A stretch of DNA of 64,000 nt, from contig NZ_MRBL01000005.1 in NCBI RefSeq assembly GCF_001969855.1, positions 186,001 to 250,000 on the forward strand. The letters run 5' to 3'. The translations under genes and the position numbers were made by a program. The notes beneath the pieces are model-generated. The model searched no databases, was not told the origin of the DNA, and saw only the letters and a list, made by a program, of their open reading frames with translations. Below, in pieces: positions 57,958 through 64,000 of this stretch (its first letter is position 1; each line of letters opens with the position of its first letter). This stretch comes from Bacillus haynesii (GTDB lineage: Bacteria; Bacillota; Bacilli; Bacillales; Bacillaceae).

Positions 57958-58356
57958 CTAATCTTTTCGGAAAGAAAACGGATGCTCGCCGCCGCTTTGA
58001 TTCTGCTGTTTTTGGCTTCCGCTCGAAAACTGGCTGAGCAAGCTTTGCAGCGAAGAAATAGACTGGCTCATTTTATTGATCTGCTCATTCATTTGATTGG
58101 CATCCATCTTTCGGACGGCCGTCACCATTTTCGAAATGAAATCATTTTTGCCGCCAGCGTCCGGCTCATTTTCTGCCGAAGCTTCTTTTTCCCTGTACGG
58201 ATCCCAAATCGAATCGTCTTCCCCGAGCAAAACCCAGTTTTCATATACCTCCTGCCAACTTTTTTCTTGTTTCCGGACTTCGGAAATCAACTTAGGATGC
58301 CGTTTTATAAATTGCTTAAATTCATTGATGGATGATTGTGCGTTTTGATTTGCCAA
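57958..58356 (-). CDS. ylbD: Spore coat protein YlbD
   Basis: This 132-residue protein contains NEFKQFIKRHPKLISEVRKQ, SWQEVYENWVLLGEDD and a Gln/Ser-rich end (SSLQSLLSQFSSGSQKQQ). B. subtilis YlbD is reported as a spore coat component made in the mother cell. The start is TTG with GGAGGGGG ahead. The mother cell promoter was not found with confidence; TTACACTATAG upstream is also present ahead of ricF. Confidence 0.82.
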   Translation of the reverse strand: MANQNAQSSINEFKQFIKRHPKLISEVRKQEKSWQEVYENWVLLGEDDSIWDPYREKEASAENEPDAGGKNDFISKMVTAVRKMDANQMNEQINKMSQSISSLQSLLSQFSSGSQKQQNQSGGEHPFSFRKD

Positions 58357-58479
58357 CGTCTACACCCCCTCCGAAAACATATGCCTACTATAGTGTAATC
58401 CACCCCGGCAAAATGTGTTCGCCTAAAATTCCTCTTTTTACAGGAACAGTGAGCAGCCGACATTTAGGGGTTCTCAAAA

Positions 58480-58508
58480 AACGAAAAGCCCGGGTATTGT
58501 CCCGGGCT
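58480..58508 (-). terminator. ylbC terminator
   Basis: On the minus strand AGCCCGGG (58501 to 58508) pairs with CCCGGGCT (58487 to 58494), followed by TTTCGTTTTTT. It starts directly after the ylbC stop. Confidence 0.9.
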
Positions 58509-59552
58509 CTATTGCCATTGTTTAATAAAGTTTTGCGTATAATATTTCTCGTCCACCCCGACTCCGAGATGGGTATAGTCGGCATTTAACAGCGCTTTTC
58601 TGTGTCCTTCGCTGTTTAACCAGCCTTCAACCGCCGCAGGCCCGTCGACATAGTTGAGCGCGATATTTTCCCCCGCCTGCTCAAAGTTGACTTTTCCTTT
58701 TTCAAGCCTGTCTTTGAGCGTGCCTTCCGTTTTTGACACATGGGAGAAATAATGGTGCTCTTTCATGTCGCTGCTGTGGCCGTATGCAACTTTTGATACG
58801 CCTTCATCCCAGGAGAGCTGAGACAGGTCGTGTCTTGTGCGGATGACGTTCGTTATATCAAAAATCTGCTTCTCATTTGCTTTCTCGATTTTCTTCCAAT
58901 CCGATTCTGTCAATGCTTTAGGTTCGATTAGGGTGCCTCTGTAGACCACTTCATACGGCCTTTGCTTGATTAAAGTCGGCGCATCAAATGCCCTGATGCT
59001 TGAAAGTGTCCCCTCGAATTTATCCATGTACAGCTGAACATAGATATCTCCGACTTTCACCGTCGGCCTTGTATTCATGTCTTCTTCGGAAAACTCAAAG
59101 CGGTATGAACTGCCTTTATATTGAACATTGACATACGGGGCAATCTGGGTGGTTTTGAAAACTTCCCTTGACGGCCGTCCAATTTTAAACGGAGCGGTGT
59201 TCAGTCCGTCGCCTGTCGCAAACAATGTCACGGCTTTGCCGCCAAGCAAGCCGATTTGAACGTACTGTTTTTCCCCTTTGTTATAGACCCACCATTCATA
59301 ATCATATGCTGAAGGATCGACTCTGTCCGGTTTCCCCAGTTTCTTTTCGATCGTTTCAGCCGATTCTCCGACAAAAGAAAGCAGGCCGGAATCGGGAATG
59401 TTCAAGGACTTCTCTTTTTTCGCATCTTCGTTTGAGACTTGCGGCTTGTCTTCCTTCACAATTTTCTCAGGCGTTGAACCGTATTGAATAAACAGCGTGT
59501 ATGAAGCCGCAACGATGAGAAGGATCACGACCGCTCTTAATATATTTTTCAA
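58509..59552 (-). CDS. ylbC: CAP-domain (SCP/PR1-like) secreted or membrane-anchored protein YlbC
   Basis: This 347-residue protein has an N-terminal hydrophobic segment (AVVILLIVAASYTLFIQYG), a middle part built of CAP-associated domain repeats (KLGKPDRVDPSAYDYEWWVY, VQIGLLGGKAVTLFATG) and a C-terminal CAP domain (about residues 225 to 345: IFDITNVIRTRHDLSQLSWDEG, HHYFSHVS, AGENIAL, GWLNSEGHRKALL). The role in Bacillus is unknown. The start is TTG after GGAGGTG. Confidence 0.88.
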   Translation of the reverse strand: MKNILRAVVILLIVAASYTLFIQYGSTPEKIVKEDKPQVSNEDAKKEKSLNIPDSGLLSFVGESAETIEKKLGKPDRVDPSAYDYEWWVYNKGEKQYVQIGLLGGKAVTLFATGDGLNTAPFKIGRPSREVFKTTQIAPYVNVQYKGSSYRFEFSEEDMNTRPTVKVGDIYVQLYMDKFEGTLSSIRAFDAPTLIKQRPYEVVYRGTLIEPKALTESDWKKIEKANEKQIFDITNVIRTRHDLSQLSWDEGVSKVAYGHSSDMKEHHYFSHVSKTEGTLKDRLEKGKVNFEQAGENIALNYVDGPAAVEGWLNSEGHRKALLNADYTHLGVGVDEKYYTQNFIKQWQ

Positions 59553-59693
59553 ACTTTCACCTCCGACTGACGGATCAATCTATCCATAAAACGGCGCACC
59601 GCATCAAAAACTTGCCTTTAGTGTCATTTAAACAGAACTGACATGAATTTTCAATGATAATACAGCCTATTAAGATTTGAGACAAAATATGTT

Positions 59694-60140
59694 TTAATGA
59701 AGAAAATCTCCAGGCCTCTCTTCGTTTTCCGATATAAATGTCAGCGCGTCGCCAGCCTGGCGGTTTGATTTTTGATGAGTTGAAATATCGCCGAGCGTAA
59801 TGATGCCGGCAAGCGTTTTTTCCCGTGTAACCGGAACCCTTCTGATCTGATAATCTCCCATGAGATCAACCGCTTTTTCGATTGAATCGTCTTCACTTAC
59901 CGTAATGAGATCCGTTGTCATGAGATTTGTAATCTTTTGCGAATTCGGTTTTTTAGCTGCGATTCCCCGCAGCACCAAATCCCGGTCAGTGACGATCCCA
60001 ACCAGTTCCAAGCCGTCATCAAGCACAACCGGAATCGCTCCGACATTCCCGTCTTTCATTTTCACGGCAGCCTCGTACACATTATCAAGAACCGTACAGT
60101 ATAATATTTCCTTTGTCATGATATCTTTCACACGTGTCAA
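59694..60140 (-). CDS. ylbB: CBS-domain protein YlbB
   Basis: This 148-residue protein consists of two CBS domains: DIMTKEILYCTVLDNVYEAAV ... IPVVLDDGLELVGIVTDRDL and LMTTDLITVSEDDSIEKAVD ... IRRVPVTREKTLAGIITLGDI. Such pairs bind adenosyl nucleotides and often act as sensors, here with no fused effector. The start is TTG with GGAGG eight bases ahead. Confidence 0.9.
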   Translation of the reverse strand: MTRVKDIMTKEILYCTVLDNVYEAAVKMKDGNVGAIPVVLDDGLELVGIVTDRDLVLRGIAAKKPNSQKITNLMTTDLITVSEDDSIEKAVDLMGDYQIRRVPVTREKTLAGIITLGDISTHQKSNRQAGDALTFISENEERPGDFLH

Positions 60141-60240
60141 TCAGAAGACCTCCTCTTGTCTTTCGTTTGTTCATATTGTCGTCAAGCTGCCCGCGATTCA
60201 TACTGTTCACAAAAATATTTATATATCGGCTCAGCCAGGA

Positions 60241-60269
60241 TTGAAAGTTTAACGCTTTCATACTATGAT
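60241..60269 (+). promoter_or_regulatory. SigA promoter of ylbA
   Basis: TTGAAA (60241 to 60246) and TATGAT (60264 to 60269) are separated by 17 bp, 38 bases ahead of the ylbA start. Confidence 0.75.
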
Positions 60270-60307
60270 TGTCAGTAAAGGTAATTTTTTTAAGGGGGTT
60301 TTACGGG

Positions 60308-60667
60308 ATGAAATTTGAAGAATCCGGTATTGAAGGATTGACCGCTGACCTTAACCGGTTGGACGACATCATGGAAAACGAAGGGTTCGTAAGAGCTGGA
60401 CAATGGGATTATGAGCGCGTCACATATGACCGCAAATTTGATATGGTGGAAGGCAGATTCTACCTCCGCGTGTTCGGATATGCCGTCGAAGGTGATGTGG
60501 GCGCCCGGCGCGCGGTAATCAAACTGATGACACCGCTTTTGGGCAAATATTATTATCCTCATGGAGTGGAATACGGCGAAGACGAACACTTTCCGCCGCA
60601 GCTCCTCAAAACAAGCAAGACAGTGCTGAATTCGATCAAAGAAAAAGTTTCGGCGCTTGAAGTGTAG
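60308..60667 (+). CDS. ylbA: YugN-like protein YlbA
   Basis: This 119-residue protein is of the YugN-like family: MKFEESGIEGLTADLNRLDD, WDYERVTYDRKFD, YYLRVF-like FYLRVFGYAVEGDVG and LLGKYYYPHGVEYGED. No function is known. The ATG at 60308 has AAGGGGG ahead; codons further upstream overlap the promoter. It is divergent to ylbB and convergent to ctaG. Confidence 0.88.
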   Translation: MKFEESGIEGLTADLNRLDDIMENEGFVRAGQWDYERVTYDRKFDMVEGRFYLRVFGYAVEGDVGARRAVIKLMTPLLGKYYYPHGVEYGEDEHFPPQLLKTSKTVLNSIKEKVSALEV

Positions 60668-60679
60668 GAGACGTACATA

Positions 60680-60718
60680 AAAAGGGTACAGCCCCTCGGG
60701 TGAGGCTGTACCCTTTTT
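60680..60718. terminator. Bidirectional terminator between ylbA and ctaG
   Basis: AAAGGGTACAGCC (60681 to 60693) pairs with GGCTGTACCCTTT (60704 to 60716), with a T run on the plus side and AAAA on the other. Confidence 0.93.
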
Positions 60719-60723
60719 TCATC

Positions 60724-61626
60724 TTAATGAACTGTAGACGGAGAGTATCGTTCTTCTTCCAGTTCCTTTTCGTCTTTGGCTCTTTCCTTCCTCGCCCAGC
60801 CGAAAAAGATAATCGCCAAAAATGTCCCGTACACGATTTCCTGTAGGATTTTCATGACGATCGCGCCAAGCTGCTGATCTTCCAGAACAGGCATGCTGCT
60901 GAACATTTCCGGACCTGTAAGCGTCATTCCGCTCAGCGTATCGAGAGGAACGCACAGTTTCATTGCCTCCGCCCATGCGGACGGATCTGAATATGTCGAA
61001 TACAGAGCTGTATCGCTGAACATGATTAACGCGCATGCCGGTGTCAGCAAAATGCCGTCAGCCATAATGTAACCGAGTTTCAAAAGTCCGTTCATCTGCG
61101 GAAGCTCCTCGACCTTGTGAACGAGCGGCCACCACATGAAAAACGCTGCAATAAAGATCAGCACCGTAATGACGGCATGATAAACGGCATCCGTCTTAAT
61201 AAAATCAAACACCAATGGAATGTGATACATCGAAAATAAACCGTTAAATACGATAATCGCGATCAATGGTTTGGAAAAAAACCGGAACAGCGGCTTGACG
61301 ATCGGCAGGAAAATGACCTTTTTCCAAAACCAAGTCGGTATGCCAAGGATGATCAGAGGCGGCACGATTAAATACAAAACCGCCATTTGCGCCATATGCG
61401 CGCTGAACATAATATGTCCCAGCAAATCAATCGGACTGCCTTTAGACACGTATAAAAGAATCATCGCCGTCAGGAATAAACCGATTTCTTTCCTGGATAC
61501 CCGCTCTTCTTCTGATCCTAAACGTTTCATCAAAAAAAAGTAAAGGGCGGTTATGAAAACGACAGCCCCTAGGAAATAGGGGCTCCAAAGGGCGCGAAAA
61601 CCGAATATTTCAAGGCTGCCCAACAT
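60724..61626 (-). CDS. ctaG: Cytochrome c oxidase assembly factor CtaG
   Basis: This 300-residue polytopic membrane protein of the caa3_CtaG family has about seven hydrophobic segments; [27 protein letters not shown] and [17 protein letters not shown] are typical. B. subtilis CtaG is required for active caa3 oxidase and is thought to help in copper centre assembly; it is unrelated to the Cox11-type CtaG of proteobacteria. The ATG at 61626 follows GGAGGATGCTC. Confidence 0.93.
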   Translation of the reverse strand: MLGSLEIFGFRALWSPYFLGAVVFITALYFFLMKRLGSEEERVSRKEIGLFLTAMILLYVSKGSPIDLLGHIMFSAHMAQMAVLYLIVPPLIILGIPTWFWKKVIFLPIVKPLFRFFSKPLIAIIVFNGLFSMYHIPLVFDFIKTDAVYHAVITVLIFIAAFFMWWPLVHKVEELPQMNGLLKLGYIMADGILLTPACALIMFSDTALYSTYSDPSAWAEAMKLCVPLDTLSGMTLTGPEMFSSMPVLEDQQLGAIVMKILQEIVYGTFLAIIFFGWARKERAKDEKELEEERYSPSTVH

Positions 61627-61656
61627 GAGCATCCTCCTTTCTGTATGTCGGTTCGA

Positions 61657-61986
61657 TTACCACCAAATAAGCGTCACAAAAGCCAAAACGGTAACAAAAG
61701 CGACCAAAACTCCTGTATAAAGGAACAAAGTCGGCGCTTCATGCCCCCGCTGACTCATATGCATAAAGTAATACAGCTGAAACGCAACCTGAATGACGGC
61801 CAGCAGCAGAATGAACGGTACAGTAAACCATACGCCGGCATCTGAGGCGACCGTTAAAAAAGCGACAATAGTCAGACCGATCATCAAACCGAATGAAATA
61901 ACCTGATATCTCATGTCCTCCGCGTTTTTCTTTTTGCGGTAGGCAAGATCTATTTTGGGATTCCCTCTGTTTTCGTTATTCACCAT
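61657..61986 (-). CDS. ctaF: Cytochrome caa3 oxidase subunit IV
   Basis: This 109-residue subunit has three transmembrane segments (YQVISFGLMIGLTIVAFLTV, FTVPFILLLAVIQVAFQLYYF, LFLYTGVLVAFVTVLAFVTLIWW), the usual form of Bacillus subunit IVB. It starts with ATG two bases after ctaE and is followed by ctaG. Confidence 0.95.
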   Translation of the reverse strand: MVNNENRGNPKIDLAYRKKKNAEDMRYQVISFGLMIGLTIVAFLTVASDAGVWFTVPFILLLAVIQVAFQLYYFMHMSQRGHEAPTLFLYTGVLVAFVTVLAFVTLIWW

Positions 61987-61988
61987 TT

Positions 61989-62612
61989 TTATCCCACCAT
62001 CCCCATCAAGTATACAACGGTAAAGATAAACACCCAGACAACGTCGATAAAATGCCAGTAGAGGCTTGCGACAAAAAACTTCGGCGCGTTGTAAAGGCTT
62101 AATCCGCGGCGCGCATTTCTGATCATCAAAGAAAGAATCCAGAGAAGCCCGAAGGTAACGTGTGCTCCGTGCGTGCCGACTAGCGTATAAAAAGCGGATC
62201 CAAGAGCCGAGCTTTGAATGGTAAACCCATATTCGTGAATGTAATGCGTGAACTCATATATTTCAAGCGCCAGGAAGCCTGCACCGAGCAGAACGGTAAT
62301 TCCGAGCCAAACCTGCATCTTTTTAAAAGCGAAGTTCTTCATATGATACATGGCATATACGCTCGTTAAACTGCTCGTCAAAAGGAGCATTGTCGCCAGA
62401 AAGACCAGCCCCATGTCAAACATCTCGGTCGTTTTCGGCCCTCCTGCATTCGAATTCTTCAGCGCAAGGTATGTTGCGAAGAGAGACGCGAAAAGAACCG
62501 TCTCTCCCCCGAGAAATAGCCAAAAGCCGATAAACTTATTTTTTCCTTCTAACGTAGCTTTTTCAGGAGAAGCCGGGAAGGTTTCAGCCGTCAATTTCTC
62601 TTCTGTATGCAT
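61989..62612 (-). CDS. ctaE: Cytochrome caa3 oxidase subunit III
   Basis: This 207-residue subunit has five transmembrane segments. Family motifs are KFIGFWLFLGGETVLFASLF near the N-terminus, TLVGTHGAHVTFGLLWIL and YWHFIDVVWVFIFTVVYLMG at the end. The ATG overlaps the ctaD stop as TAATG and has GGGGTGAAGG ahead. Confidence 0.97.
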   Translation of the reverse strand: MHTEEKLTAETFPASPEKATLEGKNKFIGFWLFLGGETVLFASLFATYLALKNSNAGGPKTTEMFDMGLVFLATMLLLTSSLTSVYAMYHMKNFAFKKMQVWLGITVLLGAGFLALEIYEFTHYIHEYGFTIQSSALGSAFYTLVGTHGAHVTFGLLWILSLMIRNARRGLSLYNAPKFFVASLYWHFIDVVWVFIFTVVYLMGMVG

Positions 62613-64000
62613 TATGCCTTCACCCCTTTGTCGTCATCATCCATCAGATCTTCCTTATGAATATGGTACCCGTGGTCATCAATTACAGACCGGAGTAGCA
62701 TCATAAATAATGTGATCCCTAACCCGATCAGAATGACAGGCAGCCCCCAGGCGAATTCCGTCCGGTACATAAAGCCGAAGGCGGATATAAACAGCCCGAG
62801 TGACATGATGAACGGAAGAATCGATCCGTTTGGCATATGGATGTCCTGAAGCGGCTCCGCGGCGGTCATTGACTGCTTGCCGGCTCTTTTTTCGATCCAT
62901 AAAGCATCAAGGCCTCTGACCAAAGGCAGCTGTTTAAAGTTGTATTCAGGAGGCGGCGAAGAAACGGCCCACTCGAGCGTTCTTCCGTCATGCCAAGGAT
63001 CACTGCCGACTTTTTCCCCTTTAGCAGTCGTCACGATAATATTAATCACGAGTATGATGACCGCAGCTGCCATAAACACAGCTCCGATTGAACTGATCAA
63101 GTTTGCCATGTCAAATCCCTGATTCGGCAAGTATGTGAACACACGTCTCGGCATTCCCCACAATCCGAGCCAATGCTGGATGAAGAAAGTCAGATGGAAC
63201 CCGATGAAAAAGAGCACAAATGTTATTTTACCCATCGCTTCGCTCAGCATTTTCCCGAACATTTTCGGCCACCAGTAATGAGCTCCGGCGAGGATGGCGA
63301 ACACCACTCCGCCGATGATGACGTAATGGAAGTGAGCCACGACAAAGTACGTGTCATGGAACTGATAGTCAGCCGGTGCAGCAGCAAGCATTACACCTGT
63401 TACCCCGCCCATGACAAACGACGGGATAAAAGATATCGCGTAAAGCATCGGCGTTGTAAACTTAATGCTCCCGCCCCAAGCCGTGAGCAGCCAGTTGAAG
63501 ATTTTAATTCCGGTCGGGACGGCAATGGCCATCGTCGCCACCGCAAAAATGGCGTTCGCCACAGGCCCGAGACCCGTTGTAAACATATGGTGAGCCCAAA
63601 CCATGAAGCCTAAAAAGCCGATCAATACGGTCGCAAATACCATTGAAGAATAGCCGAACAGCCTTTTTCTCGCAAAAACCGGAATGATTTCCGAAAAAAT
63701 TCCGAACGCCGGGAGTACGAGAATATAAACTTCAGGGTGCCCGAAAATCCAGAACAGATGCTCCCAAATGATCGTATTACCGCCTAATTCCGGATTGAAA
63801 AAGCTCGTTCCGAACAACCGGTCCAGCATCAAGAGCGCGATGCCTACGGTCAGCGGAGGGAACGCGAACAAAATCAAAGCCGAAGCGACGAATGTCGTCC
63901 ATGTGAAAAGCGGCAGCCTCATGTATGTCATGCCTGGCGCCCTCATGTTGATAATCGTCGCAAGAAAGTTAATCCCGGCAATCAGCGTACCGATCCCTGC
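62612..64000 (-). CDS. ctaD: Cytochrome caa3 oxidase subunit I (3' part)
   Basis: The C-terminal 462 residues of the haem-copper oxidase catalytic subunit lie in the window; the start is beyond the right edge (B. subtilis CtaD has about 620). The Cu-B site and the His-Tyr cross-link motif are in FWIFGHPEVYILVLPAFG, the second and third copper histidines in VWAHHMF, and the haem histidines in YFVVAHFHYVIIGG. The frame is open through 64000, so the internal ATG at 63946 is not the start. It heads the ctaE-F-G series. Confidence 0.97.
   Translation of the reverse strand, partial: AGIGTLIAGINFLATIINMRAPGMTYMRLPLFTWTTFVASALILFAFPPLTVGIALLMLDRLFGTSFFNPELGGNTIIWEHLFWIFGHPEVYILVLPAFGIFSEIIPVFARKRLFGYSSMVFATVLIGFLGFMVWAHHMFTTGLGPVANAIFAVATMAIAVPTGIKIFNWLLTAWGGSIKFTTPMLYAISFIPSFVMGGVTGVMLAAAPADYQFHDTYFVVAHFHYVIIGGVVFAILAGAHYWWPKMFGKMLSEAMGKITFVLFFIGFHLTFFIQHWLGLWGMPRRVFTYLPNQGFDMANLISSIGAVFMAAAVIILVINIIVTTAKGEKVGSDPWHDGRTLEWAVSSPPPEYNFKQLPLVRGLDALWIEKRAGKQSMTAAEPLQDIHMPNGSILPFIMSLGLFISAFGFMYRTEFAWGLPVILIGLGITLFMMLLRSVIDDHGYHIHKEDLMDDDDKGVKA

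Noticed and set aside
62612-63946. ctaD as a complete 444-residue gene starting at an internal ATG
   Set aside because: The frame stays open to the right edge with conserved subunit I sequence (FLATIINMRAPGMTYM), so the gene is cut by the window.

Overview
The window is a stretch of chromosome from a Bacillus of the B. subtilis/B. licheniformis type. Almost every protein is recognisable as the close counterpart of a B. subtilis 168 gene, in the same order as the B. subtilis ctaD-to-pyrAB interval, and nearly all of it lies on the minus strand. Three differences from 168 point to the licheniformis side of the group (inference): an RlmA-type rRNA methyltransferase sits where 168 has ylmB, a second shorter copy of bacillopeptidase F lies next to bpr, and ylbK is missing. 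I saw no tRNA, rRNA, insertion sequence, prophage or CRISPR array.

Reading the minus strand from the right end: ctaD-ctaE-ctaF-ctaG (caa3 cytochrome oxidase), then the small ylb genes (ylbA to ylbG, with a newly noticed 43-residue lipoprotein gene between ylbE and ylbF), rsmD-coaD, spoVV (ylbJ, plus strand), ddcP (ylbL), tmcAL (ylbM, plus), ylbN-rpmF, gerR, ylbP (plus), a panE-like gene and bshC. The division and cell wall (dcw) cluster follows: mraZ-rsmH-ftsL-pbpB-spoVD-murE-mraY-murD-spoVE-murG-murB-divIB-ylxW-ylxX-sbp-ftsA-ftsZ. Next come two S8 proteases (a short paralogue, then full-length bpr) and the sporulation block spoIIGA-sigE-sigG. After these lie ylmA, an rlmA-like gene with its own leader, and ylmC-pgeF-ylmE-sepF-ylmG-ylmH-divIVA. 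The window ends with the T-box-controlled ileS, ylyA, lspA, an rluD-family gene, and the pyrimidine operon pyrR-pyrP-pyrB-pyrC-carA-carB.

The genes form a few working units. The dcw cluster makes lipid II (murE, mraY, murD, murG, murB) and builds the divisome (ftsL, pbpB, divIB, ftsA, ftsZ, sepF, divIVA), with the sporulation-specific pair spoVD/spoVE embedded in it. spoIIGA-sigE-sigG supplies the protease and two sigma factors for mother cell and forespore; several other genes here (spoVD, spoVV, gerR, ylyA, ylbD) are sporulation genes. The pyr operon has its three PyrR-dependent attenuators in place.

The most interesting feature is the leader of the rlmA-like gene. It holds a ten-codon ORF ending in Arg-Tyr-Arg, preceded by a good ribosome binding site, and its codons pair with the sequence directly in front of the methyltransferase ribosome binding site. 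This is the architecture of macrolide-induced translational attenuation (as for erm genes), here apparently on a housekeeping-type G748-region rRNA methyltransferase. Also notable are the duplicated protease with a partly shared upstream region, the small lipoprotein, a 10-bp-periodic array of MraZ-type boxes in front of mraZ, and several strong hairpins between cell wall genes.
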